A stretch of DNA of 64,000 bases from Halomonas sp. UBA3074 (GCF_002366715.1 NZ_DFBS01000026.1:1-64000), one strand, 5' to 3'. Numbered from the stretch's first letter, positions 33,730 to 42,552 are shown. The notes: generated by a model not told the origin, from the letters alone. A program made the numbers and translations.

Positions 33730-35133
33730 TCACTGGCTGAGCGGTGTGACCGTTAGACCATGCTGGTCGGGGTAGCGCAAAAAACGGTTCAATATGCGGT
33801 AACTATCGATATCAAAACTAGCGGGTGTGTCGGCAAGGGTTTTGGCTTTTTCGAGGCTTGCCGCGCTGCCCAGGTAGCACCATTGGCGAACCACGTGCCA
33901 AGCAGGCGCGGCACTGTTCGCGGCCTGCTCTTCAATCGCAATACTATTCGGCCACGGCCACACATTAACCTGCAACTGCGCAAGCGCTGCCTGCGCCCGC
34001 TGTGTGTGCTGTGCTATCGGTTCCTGCCCATTGCAGGCACCGCGGCATTTACCTACCTGATTGGCAAAGCAACGGCCCTTACCCTTTTCGAGCCCCAGCA
34101 CGCGCGGGCATAGCTGTTGCTCTTCAGCCATTGCGCTTAACGTGTTCTTAGCCTCGCGCGCATTGCGAAATAAACCATACAGTGTGCCAGCGAGTGGTTG
34201 GCTCAAGGATTGGCTTAGCGCGTCGCCGCTAACCAGCTCCGGTTGGTTGGCACCTTCCGGCCACCACCAAGTGGTCAGCTTGCGCTGTTTGCGTAGCTGA
34301 CGGTTCATAATCGGCATGAGCGACTTCACCAGCTGCGCCTCACGCAACTGGGCGCCTAAATCACCCGCGGTTTCTTCCCATTCGATATGCTGCACCTGCT
34401 GAGCAAGGCGCATCTCTTTATCGTCCTGGTGATCACGCTGGAAGTGGCCTAATACGCGGCTGCGTAAATTAATGCTTTTGCCCACATACAAGGGCAGCCG
34501 ATTGTGGCCATAGAATAAATACACCCCGGGGCAGGCGGGCAGCCCTTCAAGCTGAGCGCTGTCTAAATGGGCGGGTAGTGTCCGGTGGCGTTGCTCATCG
34601 TTTAGAAGGCCTTGCCACGCCTCGTCGCTATGCTCGACCTGCCACGTTTGCCAAAGTGACCACAGGGCATCCACATCGTCACCCGCCCGGTGGTGGCGGA
34701 TGGGCGAAATGCCGTAGCGGCTCAGCAGCGCTTTCAGATTATGCTGACGCGCCTGAGGCGCTATTCGCCGCGATAAACGCAGCGTGCAGATTATCGAGGC
34801 CCGAAAATCCTGCCCCGCGCGCTTAAACTCGTTGCGCAAAAAGCTGTAGTCAAAGCGTGCGTTGTGAGCCACTAATTGACCGTCGCCCAGCCACTCGCGC
34901 AGTGATTCGGCTATTTGCGCAAAACGGGGCGCCTCGATCAGCATGTCGTCACGGATCCCCGTGAGCTGGGTTATTTGTGCCGGTACTTTGCATTCGGGGT
35001 AAATCAAGCTCGACCAACGATCGATCAGTTGGCCATTGACCACCTTCAAAGCCGCTATTTCGGTAATTCGGTCGCGGGTTGCGCGAGTGCCCGTCGTTTC
35101 AACGTCGACAAAAATTAAGGTGGTTTCGTTCAT
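33730..35133 (-). CDS. DnaQ-like exonuclease fused to a UvrC/Cho-type GIY-YIG nuclease
   Basis: A 467-residue two-nuclease protein. Residues 1-170 form a DEDDh exonuclease (IFVDVETTGTRATRDRITEI, LVAHNARFDYSFLRNEF, HHRAGDDVDALWSLW). Residues 195-290 form a GIY-YIG domain (GLPACPGVYLFYGHNRLPLY, VGKSINLRSRVLGHFQ), with the distal Glu region LREAQLVKSLMPIMNRQLR. A conserved C-terminal part with a Cys-rich motif (GRCFANQVGKCRGAC) follows. The GIY-YIG half resembles the E. coli Cho protein that makes 3' incisions at lesions; the fused exonuclease could trim the incised strand. This fusion occurs in several gammaproteobacteria. Its DNA-repair role is inferred. Confidence 0.87.
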   Translation of the reverse strand: MNETTLIFVDVETTGTRATRDRITEIAALKVVNGQLIDRWSSLIYPECKVPAQITQLTGIRDDMLIEAPRFAQIAESLREWLGDGQLVAHNARFDYSFLRNEFKRAGQDFRASIICTLRLSRRIAPQARQHNLKALLSRYGISPIRHHRAGDDVDALWSLWQTWQVEHSDEAWQGLLNDEQRHRTLPAHLDSAQLEGLPACPGVYLFYGHNRLPLYVGKSINLRSRVLGHFQRDHQDDKEMRLAQQVQHIEWEETAGDLGAQLREAQLVKSLMPIMNRQLRKQRKLTTWWWPEGANQPELVSGDALSQSLSQPLAGTLYGLFRNAREAKNTLSAMAEEQQLCPRVLGLEKGKGRCFANQVGKCRGACNGQEPIAQHTQRAQAALAQLQVNVWPWPNSIAIEEQAANSAAPAWHVVRQWCYLGSAASLEKAKTLADTPASFDIDSYRILNRFLRYPDQHGLTVTPLSQ

Positions 35134-35230
35134 GCAGCGCCAAGGTAGTGAAGAGATCTATTCATAAAGGGCTGGAACTTCATATGACAAAAGAGAGTAA
35201 GTCCGCCATGCGCTTTCAAACGCCATCAGC

Positions 35231-36382
35231 CTATAACGTGTGCGGGTCTACCGCTAAACGCGACACGGGCAGTACCTCATTCGTAATCCCGGCTTGCTGT
35301 AAAAAGGTTTCAAAGGCCGCGTAACGTCGATTGTCCAGCGCCCCAGGGTTGAGTGCCATGCGGCGCAGGATATCTTCCCAGGCGTTGGCATTAATCTCAT
35401 TATCGAGTACCGGGTGAGTGCTAATGAGCATTTCCCAGGCGGCATCAGGATTGTCGATTATCCAATGGCTGGCTTGTTCAACGGCCAGCACAAAGCGGGA
35501 CCAGGTATCCCCGCGGCGGGCCAGGGTGTCGCTATTAGCCAGTACCACTAAGCCGTCGTTACGTGGAATATCCAGCTCATCGAAACGGATAACGTGGGTA
35601 TTGATGCCTTCGGTTGAGAGTTGTTGTGGCAGGTAGTGGTAAAAACCGTCTGCCACGGCGTCGATTTGGCCTTCGCGCATGGCTCGGATCGGATCAAAGT
35701 GCAGGTTGATCGGCGCAGCGAAATCATCGGTTTGCTGTACTGAGCGAGGTAACAGCCGCGGAATACTCAAGTCGCGGCCCTCGCCAGTGGTATAACCATA
35801 ATGCAATCCGGCCAAGGTATTTTCGGTTTCCGGCTGCTCTGCGCCCGTGACGATGACCGCGGTTAACGAGGTTTCGATCAGGGTCGCGATCCGGGTAATG
35901 GCTGCGCCACTATGTACCTGAAGGTGGAGCAGAGGTTGCCGCGTTAGCGCCAGGTCAACTTCTCCTGCCGTGAGCAGCTTAATGGCAATCGAAGGGTCGG
36001 CCGGGGTTTGAATATCTACCTCGAGCCCCTGGAGCGCGTAATAATTCCGCTCTTTGGCTATGACCAATGCCGCGTGCTGGGGGCTTAGGTACCAATCCAG
36101 CATCAGCGTCAGGTGTTTCATCGGTGGAGGCTCAAGAGGTGGGGCTGGTGTTAGCGTCATCGTCGGCGCTGTCTCGGTATCGCTTTCACTTTCAACGGGG
36201 CGCCACAGGCCAGTGGGCACCTCTACATCGCTATCCAGCGTTAAGGGCGCGCTTTGTTGACTATTTTCTTCACTATTCTCTGCATTCTCTTCACTTGCAT
36301 AACTAACGGAATTGAAAACTAATGAGGCCAAAATAAGACTAAGCAAAACAAGGTGCCGATAGCGTAATAGGCAGCGCAACAT
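35231..36382 (-). CDS. NMT1/ThiY-like ABC transporter substrate-binding protein
   Basis: A 383-residue exported protein with a signal peptide (CLLRYRHLVLLSLILASLVFNSVSYA) and an acidic/Ser-rich linker. The NMT1/THI5-like domain begins LTLMLDWYLSPQHAALVIAK, then LEVDIQTPADPSIAIKLLTA and LALTRQPLLHLQVHSGA. These features resemble ThiY, which binds formyl-aminopyrimidine or HMP precursors of thiamine, but SsuA/TauA-like ligands are also possible. No permease, ATPase or TPP riboswitch is nearby, so it is an orphan binding protein. The start has GGAG eight bases before it; an upstream start would add 51 residues ahead of the signal peptide. It diverges from the NhaP2-type antiporter. Confidence 0.82.
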   Translation of the reverse strand: MLRCLLRYRHLVLLSLILASLVFNSVSYASEENAENSEENSQQSAPLTLDSDVEVPTGLWRPVESESDTETAPTMTLTPAPPLEPPPMKHLTLMLDWYLSPQHAALVIAKERNYYALQGLEVDIQTPADPSIAIKLLTAGEVDLALTRQPLLHLQVHSGAAITRIATLIETSLTAVIVTGAEQPETENTLAGLHYGYTTGEGRDLSIPRLLPRSVQQTDDFAAPINLHFDPIRAMREGQIDAVADGFYHYLPQQLSTEGINTHVIRFDELDIPRNDGLVVLANSDTLARRGDTWSRFVLAVEQASHWIIDNPDAAWEMLISTHPVLDNEINANAWEDILRRMALNPGALDNRRYAAFETFLQQAGITNEVLPVSRLAVDPHTL

Positions 36383-36533
36383 AGTCAGAACTCCAAATGT
36401 TGTAACGGCAAAGTGTAGCCGCCCATGAAAGCGTCTGACTAGCCCTTTAAGTTCAAGCAGGTGCCGAGAAGGCACAGTAAATTCAACGGTTACATGTAAT
36501 AATAGCGCTGTATTGATGTAGAGACGGAGAGTC

Positions 36534-38240
36534 ATGGACGCAATTTATACGTTCTTTTTGGTAGGCGGTTCGCTAATGGCGCTGAGTATTTTGGCCAGCC
36601 GTCTATCGTCAATGATGGGTGTGCCGCTGCTGCTGATTTTCCTCGGGCTGGGCATGCTGGCAGGTGAAGAGGGCGTACTAGGGGTCGTGTTTGATGACTA
36701 CTCCATGGCGTTCGCTATTGGCCATTTCGCACTGGCCATGATTTTGCTAGATGGCGGCTTACGTACTCGACTCAAAACCTTCCGGGTTGGTTTCAAACCC
36801 GCACTCTCTCTTGCCACCTTTGGGGTGTTTATCACCAGCGCCATCGTTGGCGTTATCGCGATGTGGATTTTTGATCTCACCATCGTGCAGGGCCTGCTGG
36901 TGGGCGCAATCGTAGGTTCCACCGATGCCGCCGCGGTTTTCTCCATGCTCAGCGGGCGCGGAGTCAATCTTAACGAGCGGGTAGGGGCCACGCTTGAAAT
37001 TGAGTCGGGTACCAACGACCCGATGGCCATCTTCCTAACGCTGATGCTGGTTGAGCTCCTGGTTGGCGATATTGGTGGCCCCACCGAAACCCTGCTGTTT
37101 TTTATTGCCCAGTTTGGTATTGGTCTAATTATTGGTATAGGCGGCGGCTGGCTGAGCGCCAAGCTGCTGCGCTGGCTGGATTTAGCCCCAGGCCTTTATG
37201 CCATGTTGGCGCTGGCACTGGGATTCAGTGTGTTCGGCTTGACCAGCGTGCTGGGCGGCAGCGGCTTCCTGGCCATCTACCTGGCCGGTTTGATGATTGG
37301 CAATCAGCCGGGTCGCCACCTCAATTTTATTCTTCCTGTTCACGATGGCCTCGCATGGCTCAGCCAAATTGGCCTGTTCCTGGTGCTTGGGTTACTGGTG
37401 ACACCCAGTGAGCTTTGGGAGGTGGCGCTACCGGCAGGGTTAGTGGCATTGGCGCTGATCTTTGTTGCGCGCCCATTGGCCGTGCTGATTACCATCAAGC
37501 CGTTCTTTAAATTCCGCTGGCGCGAGACCTTCTTCATTGCCTGGGTCGGCTTGAGAGGGGCCGTGCCTATCGTGCTGGCCATCTTCCCGGTGATTGGTGG
37601 GGTCGAAAATGCCTCGCTCTACTTTAACGTCGCCTTCGCCGTGGTGTTGATGTCGCTGCTGATTCAGGGCGGCTCGCTGACGCTGATGGCCAAATGGTTG
37701 AAGGTGGAAGTTCCGGTAGGCACCGTGCCCAATCGGCGCGGCCCACTGGGCATTTTGCCGGAGAACGACTTTGAGCTGTTCGTTTACGGCGTCGAGAACC
37801 AAGACCTTGAGGACGTGCCCATTCGGCTGCTGCGTTTTCCCTCAGGCGCGCTCATCTCGGCACTGTTTCGTGATCACACCATGCTTCACCCAAAAGGCAG
37901 CACACGCTTAAAGCTTGGCGACGTGATTTGCGTGATCGGTCGCTCAGAGGATCTTTATTCGCTTAATCGACTGTTTAATGGCGATGCCAAGCTTAAGCAG
38001 GAAAGGGCCTTCTTCGGTACTTTCACCCTGGATGGCAGCGCCCAAATGCAGGATATCGCTCAAGCCTATGGCCTAACGCTTAGCCCCGGTGAGCAAAACA
38101 TGACCCTTTCGGAATTTATTGCCCTGCGCGTGGGCGGGCACCCAGTCGTCGGGGACGACGTCGACTGGCACGGCATTCATTGGGTCGTCAGCGATATGGA
38201 AGGCGGCAATATTACCCGCATCGGGTTACGTTTGTACTAA
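36534..38240 (+). CDS. nhaP2: Potassium/proton antiporter, NhaP2/CvrA type
   Basis: A 568-residue CPA1 antiporter. The membrane domain (about 1-390) shows ALAMILLDGGLRTRLKTF, the ion-binding stretch VGSTDAAAVFSMLSGRGVNL, EIESGTNDPMAIFLTLMLVE and WVGLRGAVPIVLAIFPVIGG. The cytoplasmic part has a RCK_C domain (DVPIRLLRFPSGALISALFR, KLGDVICVIGRSEDLYSLN) and a CorC/HlyC-type C-terminal domain. NhaP2 proteins export K+ (or Na+) in exchange for H+, which suits a halophile. Monocistronic, just upstream of a tRNA gene. Confidence 0.92.
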   Translation: MDAIYTFFLVGGSLMALSILASRLSSMMGVPLLLIFLGLGMLAGEEGVLGVVFDDYSMAFAIGHFALAMILLDGGLRTRLKTFRVGFKPALSLATFGVFITSAIVGVIAMWIFDLTIVQGLLVGAIVGSTDAAAVFSMLSGRGVNLNERVGATLEIESGTNDPMAIFLTLMLVELLVGDIGGPTETLLFFIAQFGIGLIIGIGGGWLSAKLLRWLDLAPGLYAMLALALGFSVFGLTSVLGGSGFLAIYLAGLMIGNQPGRHLNFILPVHDGLAWLSQIGLFLVLGLLVTPSELWEVALPAGLVALALIFVARPLAVLITIKPFFKFRWRETFFIAWVGLRGAVPIVLAIFPVIGGVENASLYFNVAFAVVLMSLLIQGGSLTLMAKWLKVEVPVGTVPNRRGPLGILPENDFELFVYGVENQDLEDVPIRLLRFPSGALISALFRDHTMLHPKGSTRLKLGDVICVIGRSEDLYSLNRLFNGDAKLKQERAFFGTFTLDGSAQMQDIAQAYGLTLSPGEQNMTLSEFIALRVGGHPVVGDDVDWHGIHWVVSDMEGGNITRIGLRLY

Positions 38241-38246
38241 AAGGCG

Positions 38247-38274
38247 TTGACTTCCAAGGAAAAGGTGTTAGTAT
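38247..38274 (+). promoter_or_regulatory. Promoter of the tRNA-Ser gene
   Basis: TTGACT (38247-38252) and TAGTAT (38269-38274) are separated by 16 bases, and a G+C-rich stretch precedes the tRNA. This is a typical stable-RNA promoter, starting seven bases after the antiporter stop codon. Confidence 0.75.
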
Positions 38275-38289
38275 ACGCACCCATAAGCC

Positions 38290-38380
38290 GGAGGGATGGC
38301 AGAGCGGTTGAATGCACCGGTCTTGAAAACCGGCATAGGTTTGTAGCCTATCCAGGGTTCGAATCCCTGTCCCTCCGCCA
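38290..38380 (+). tRNA. tRNA-Ser (anticodon UGA), with encoded CCA
   Basis: The acceptor stem GGAGGGA (38290-38296) pairs with TCCCTCC (38370-38376); the discriminator G is at 38377 and CCA at 38378-38380. The D arm has AGCGGTTGAATGCA. The anticodon arm CCGGTCTTGAAAACCGG carries TGA. A long variable arm (ATAGGTTTGTAGCCTAT) marks the serine class, and the T loop is GGTTCGAATCC. It reads UCA and other UCN codons. Confidence 0.98.
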
Positions 38381-38392
38381 AGTATTACGAAT

Positions 38393-38418
38393 AAGCCGCT
38401 GATTTCAGCGGCTTTTTT
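38393..38418 (+). terminator. Intrinsic terminator of tRNA-Ser
   Basis: AAGCCGCTG (38393-38401) and CAGCGGCTT (38406-38414) form a 9-base stem with a four-base loop, ending in a run of six T, 13 bases after the CCA. Confidence 0.9.
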
Positions 38419-38529
38419 GTGTCTGTAATTTAGTCAGCCCATACCCCAGCCCATACTTTGGTTTTGGCTTTCACGGAATAGAAACAAACCTCTCTGGACG
38501 CTCTCTCTTCGTAAGTCGTTTTTTGATAC

Positions 38530-39633
38530 TCACCTCCATGGCTCAATTCCCTCAAAAGCTTCACTGATGCACGTTCTTGAGAGCGAGGTGACAGCCTCTC
38601 TTCTTTCAGATACTGTCCTCTGAAGAGTTTTGAATGGTAGCCACTGGCTGGTAACGGGGGAGAACTGACCCGCTGGGTTAGCGAAGCCACGCATCAAACG
38701 GTCGGCAATGCCTTCCTGATTGATGGCTAAGTCGACGGCTTGACGAACGCGAGCGTCCTGGAAGGCTTCGACGCGTTCTTCGTTCATCTGGAAGCCAATA
38801 ATACGCGTACCATCAATCTCAATCAGATTGACACCGTCTGCTTCACGGACACGGTCTAGATCGTTAGGCGGCACGGCATCAATGAAGTCAACGCCACCAG
38901 AAAGCAGCGCGGCAACGCGAGAAGCGTTTTCGGCAATCGGCGTTAATACGATGTTGGAAACATTGCCTTCGCTTTCGGTATCCCAGTAATCTTCAAAACG
39001 CTCGAAGTCGACGCGTACGCCCTGGCGACGGTCGGTGACAATGAATGGGCCGGTGCCGGAGACATTACGTGACGCGAAGGAGTTACCCGCTTTGACGATT
39101 TCAGCTTTGTCGTTGCCCTCTTCGGTTTCACCAGTATAGAACTCGCTATCCAAGGGGAAGATATAAGTAGCGAGGTTGAGCAGCAGTGGGTAGGGCTCAG
39201 TCGTGACGATCTCAACGGTGTAGTCGTCGACGGCTTCAGCACTGGCCACCGGCTCGAAAATGGCGCGGTAGTCAGGGCTCTCTTTTAGACGCTCAATCGT
39301 CCAAACGACATCTTTCGCGGTGAATTCATTGCCTGAATGAAAGGTAACGCCTTCACGTAATGTCATGCGCATGGTGGTTTCGTCGACCTGTTCCCACTCG
39401 GTAGCGAGACGCGGCTCGAACTGGAAGTCCTTGGTCCAACGTACGAGAGGGTCAAACGCCAAGTGAGAAAAACGCAGCACGCCGCCAGACAGCTGTTCAT
39501 GTAAATCAAGCGTTTCGGGGTCGGCAGAGTAACCAATGCGAAGCGTTTCAGCACTTGCAGTCATCGGCAGTAACGTCGTTCCTGCCACCACGGCACCAAT
39601 AACAGAAGCCAGTAGGGTTTTCTTGAGCGTCAT
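38530..39633 (-). pseudogene. Oligopeptide/dipeptide-type ABC substrate-binding protein, 3'-truncated
   Basis: The 5' part is a normal SBP_bac_5 protein: a signal peptide (LLASVIGAVVAGTTLLPMTASA), LRIGYSADPETLDLHEQLSGG, RMTLREGVTFHSGNEFTAKD, SGTGPFIVTDRRQGVRVDFE and the DARVRQAVDLAINQEGIADRLM region. Family-like sequence stops after NPAGQFSP, near 38665, at about residue 323. The last 45 codons (QWLPFKTLQRTVSERREAV and on) look unrelated and run to a stop 150 bases from tRNA-Ser. Full-length proteins have about 520-540 residues, so the C-terminal ligand-closing lobe is lost, and no dpp-type permease genes follow. It probably cannot bind ligand; a deletion or insertion event beside the tRNA is likely. 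Confidence 0.82.
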
Positions 39634-39905
39634 AGTTGTTCCCTTGGGTCATTGTTTATTGTTCGTTTTACGGTCTTTTTCGCTCGCTTAAGCGCAAGAA
39701 TCCCAGTAAAACAGACACGGTCAGCTTGAAAGCCGTTTAAATAACACGGACTACCAACATAGAGAGTGGCATATGCGTCACACAATCGAAATAATGACAG
39801 GCATCATTCGTCTGCTACATGACATCGCTAGCGGCGGCCTAAGGGTAGGTGGTCGTTAGACGAAAGTAGCAGTCGGGAGGAAGCCTAAAGAGGGGGAGAA
39901 GCCGC

Positions 39906-40466
39906 ATGTGGAAAAAAATAGCAGTCGCCGCCATCGCTTGTTACCTTCCCGCGCTTGCCGGTGGCACCGTGGTTGAAGCCGCTGCTGGGCAGGGCACCGA
40001 CGCGGCTGCTTCACAGGACACGGAAAGGGTAGCGCAAATAAAAGGAACACTCGATGATGAGCAGCGCGAGTGGTTCATTTTAAGTCACGGTGCTGACTCA
40101 AGCGCGTCGTTCGTCGAATCGGGTGATCATATCACCATTGATATCACTGGCTTTATCGACGATGAGATGGGGGAGACGCAAGAGTCGTTATCGCTTAGTC
40201 TGACCGTCAGTGAAGAACAGCTGACGAGTGCTACGGTGTTACACCCCTTGGGAGACACGCCATCACCGCCGCTGTACACCTCCGAGGCAGGTGATGTTGA
40301 CGTAACCCTAACCCACTATGAACGGGCTAATCATCGGGTGTACGTGGCTGGCAGCATCAAGGGGGCGTTAGCGCTGCAGGTCCAATTGGGAGAGCCTCCA
40401 CATCAGGAAGAAACAATGGCGGTTGATCTGACGTTCGATGTGGAAGCGCAAAAAGTTGAGTTTTAA
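39906..40466 (+). CDS. Exported hypothetical protein
   Basis: I do not recognise this 186-residue protein. It has a signal peptide (MWKKIAVAAIACYLPALAGG), then an acidic, Ser/Thr-rich domain with regular alternating hydrophobic patterns (FVESGDHITIDITGFID, SLSLSLTVSEEQLTSATVL, HRVYVAGSIKGALALQVQLG) suggesting a beta-sandwich. It has no Cys in the mature part. GGGGAG precedes the ATG. The 272 bases upstream, shared with the divergent truncated binding protein, hold no clear motif. A periplasmic location is inferred from the signal peptide alone. Confidence 0.75.
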   Translation: MWKKIAVAAIACYLPALAGGTVVEAAAGQGTDAAASQDTERVAQIKGTLDDEQREWFILSHGADSSASFVESGDHITIDITGFIDDEMGETQESLSLSLTVSEEQLTSATVLHPLGDTPSPPLYTSEAGDVDVTLTHYERANHRVYVAGSIKGALALQVQLGEPPHQEETMAVDLTFDVEAQKVEF

Positions 40467-40490
40467 AGGCTATAGCCGGTGGGTACGGGC

Positions 40491-40877
40491 CTAGTCAAAC
40501 TGCTTATGTAGCCAGGTTTTAATCGTATCGGATTCGTACATCCACTCTTCTCGGCCATCATCATGAACAATTTTTAAGCAGGGCACTTTGACCTTTCCTC
40601 CCCCTTCAAGAAGTGCCTGCTTATGCGCTGGGTCGAGCTGAGCATCGCGTAGCTCAATATTTAATCCCAGCCGCGCTATCTCTTTGCGTACCTTGATACA
40701 AAAAGGGCAGGTGCGAAATTGATACAGCGCTAACCGCTGGCATGTTTCATCGATCTTCGCTTGCTCTTCAGGCGAGCGCTCAACCGACGTTGGCGTGGAA
40801 AGCTTTTCTGATATCAGCATAAATGGGGCAAGCACTAAGCGAACGCCACGGAAAAAATAGCGAATTAACATACGCAT
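40491..40877 (-). CDS. Membrane-anchored glutaredoxin-domain protein
   Basis: A 128-residue protein. Residues 1-20 (MRMLIRYFFRGVRLVLAPFM) form a short hydrophobic, positively charged anchor. After an acidic linker comes a glutaredoxin fold with the redox motif RTCPFCIKVRKEI near residue 57, the cis-Pro in GKVKVPCLKIV, and EEWMYESDTIKTWLHKQF at the end. This is the GrxC-like type annotated as glutathione S-transferase N-terminal/glutaredoxin protein in marine gammaproteobacteria. It probably reduces disulfides or binds glutathione at the cytoplasmic membrane face. AGGAG precedes the ATG. Confidence 0.86.
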   Translation of the reverse strand: MRMLIRYFFRGVRLVLAPFMLISEKLSTPTSVERSPEEQAKIDETCQRLALYQFRTCPFCIKVRKEIARLGLNIELRDAQLDPAHKQALLEGGGKVKVPCLKIVHDDGREEWMYESDTIKTWLHKQFD

Positions 40878-41007
40878 CGAAAGGCTCCTATTGCTGATTT
40901 TCGAGCTCGTATCAGCGTGCCGAATGAAAGGGAAGTAGCTAACGTTGATAAACGGTGGTCGCATCCTGCAACAACTGAACGGATTTGTCACTTGAAGGGC
41001 GATTTGT

Positions 41008-41128
41008 CCCCGTTAATCGTCGTTATTAGCGATGAGTGGATGAGCAAAGTTAGCCAGCATGCTAGGCTATTTGGCTATTTTTACGCCATGTTTTGGCTTT
41101 CTATTAAATTTACTGGCGATTAACGGGG
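41008..41128 (+). promoter_or_regulatory. Long-range stem in the mpl leader
   Basis: CCCCGTTAATCG (41008-41019) and CGATTAACGGGG (41117-41128) are exact complements over 12 bases; allowing G-U pairs the stem extends to 15 (41008-41022 with 41114-41128). The 3' arm ends at the presumed ribosome-binding GGGGCGAGAG, just before the mpl ATG at 41137. If transcription starts upstream of 41008, the stem would mask the ribosome site. The 91-base loop includes the small hairpin TAGCC...GGCTA. Confidence 0.55.
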
Positions 41129-41136
41129 CGAGAGCC

Positions 41137-42552
41137 ATGCACCTGCATATTATTGGTATCTGCGGCACCTTTATGGGGAGCCTGGCGCTGCTGGCGCGTG
41201 AACTGGGCCATCAGGTCAGTGGCTCTGATCAGCATGTCTATCCCCCCATGAGCACCCAATTGGAAGATGCGGGTATCACCTTGATGGAGGGCTATCACGC
41301 GGAGCACCTCTCGCCCGCGCCCGATTTGGTGGTAGTGGGAAACGCGTTGTCGCGCGGCAATGAAGAAGTCGAAGCATTGCTCAATAGCGGCCTAGCGTAT
41401 ACATCAGGAGCCCAGTGGTTGGCAGAGCATGTATTGCCGGGGCGTCGTGTCATCGCGGTGGCGGGTACTCATGGAAAGACGACCACGGCGAGCATAGTGG
41501 CATGGCTGTTGGAAAGCGGCGGATTAGCGCCGGGGTTTTTGATCGGTGGCGTGCCGCGTAACTTTGGTGTCTCGGCGCGTTTGGGCGATCCGCGGGCGCC
41601 GTTTGTGGTGGAGGCGGATGAATACGATACGGCCTTCTTCGATAAACGTTCCAAGTTCGTTCACTACCGCCCGCAGATTGCGATACTCAATAACCTTGAG
41701 TTCGATCATGCGGATATATTTCCTGACCTGGCCGCTATCGAGCGTCAGTTTCATCACTTGGTGCGAACTGTCCCCAATCAAGGGCAACTGTTAGTGGCGG
41801 ATGAACAACCCGCGCTCGAGCGTGTATTGGCTCAAGGTGTTTGGACGCCTGTGGCCCACTTTGGTAACCAAGCAACGAGCGAGTGGCAGCTAACGCTTGA
41901 GCGCCCCGACGCCAGCCGTTTTCAGGTGCTTTATAGCGGCGGCCAGCATAAAAATGGCCCAGAGGAAGATGGTGTCGTTGAGTGGGCCCTCACCGGGGAG
42001 TACAACGCTCGCAATGCATTGGCGGCATTGGCAGCCGCCAACCTGTGCGGGGTTGATTTGATCCGAGGCTGTGCAGCGCTGGCCCGCTTTGAGACCCCAA
42101 GAAGACGGCAGGAGGTGCGTGGCGAAATCAATGGCATTCAGGTGATTGATGATTTTGCTCACCATCCCACGGCGATTGCCGCTACGCTCAAAGGTCTTCG
42201 TGCGGCGACCACTAAAGGGCGGCTGCTGGCCGTTATTGAGCCCCGTTCCAATACCATGCGCTTAGGTGCACTGCGCGAACGCTTGGTCGAGAGCGTGGCT
42301 GACGCTGACAGTGTTTTTTGGTTTCAGCCCGCCGGGCTTGATTGGTCGATGGAAGAATTGGTGGCTTCACAGGCGGGTCATGCGCAGCTGCATAGTGACA
42401 TAGATAAGTTGGTAGCAGCCGTGGTCACTCAAGCGTCACCCTTGGATCGTATCGTGGTGATGTCCAATGGCGGTTTTGAGGGTGTCCATGAGCGTTTGCT
42501 AGCCGCTTTGTCGAGTGCTCATACTACTAATGTTGATGAGGGCCACTCGTGA
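41137..42552 (+). CDS. mpl: UDP-N-acetylmuramate:L-alanyl-gamma-D-glutamyl-meso-diaminopimelate ligase
   Basis: A 471-residue Mur-ligase-family enzyme that reattaches recovered murein tripeptide to UDP-MurNAc in peptidoglycan recycling. The N-terminal HIIGICGTFMGSLALLAREL and SGSDQHVYPPMSTQLE are Mpl-specific, the ATP loop is VAGTHGKTTTASIVAWLL near residue 110, and FVVEADEYDTAFFDKRSKF, NLEFDHADIFPDLAAIERQF and IDDFAHHPTAIAATL are ligase motifs. The chosen ATG starts the family N-terminus; an in-frame reading 78 bases upstream lies inside the leader structure. It overlaps ubiX by four bases. Confidence 0.96.
   Translation: MHLHIIGICGTFMGSLALLARELGHQVSGSDQHVYPPMSTQLEDAGITLMEGYHAEHLSPAPDLVVVGNALSRGNEEVEALLNSGLAYTSGAQWLAEHVLPGRRVIAVAGTHGKTTTASIVAWLLESGGLAPGFLIGGVPRNFGVSARLGDPRAPFVVEADEYDTAFFDKRSKFVHYRPQIAILNNLEFDHADIFPDLAAIERQFHHLVRTVPNQGQLLVADEQPALERVLAQGVWTPVAHFGNQATSEWQLTLERPDASRFQVLYSGGQHKNGPEEDGVVEWALTGEYNARNALAALAAANLCGVDLIRGCAALARFETPRRRQEVRGEINGIQVIDDFAHHPTAIAATLKGLRAATTKGRLLAVIEPRSNTMRLGALRERLVESVADADSVFWFQPAGLDWSMEELVASQAGHAQLHSDIDKLVAAVVTQASPLDRIVVMSNGGFEGVHERLLAALSSAHTTNVDEGHS

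Noticed and set aside
38430..38690. Integrase remnant next to tRNA-Ser
   Set aside because: I looked for a tyrosine recombinase end in all frames; no catalytic motif (R..HxxR..Y) is visible, so only the scar itself is reported.
39774..39860. Small 28-codon frame upstream of the exported hypothetical protein
   Set aside because: It has a possible GAGAG ribosome site, but no family or compositional evidence; left uncalled.
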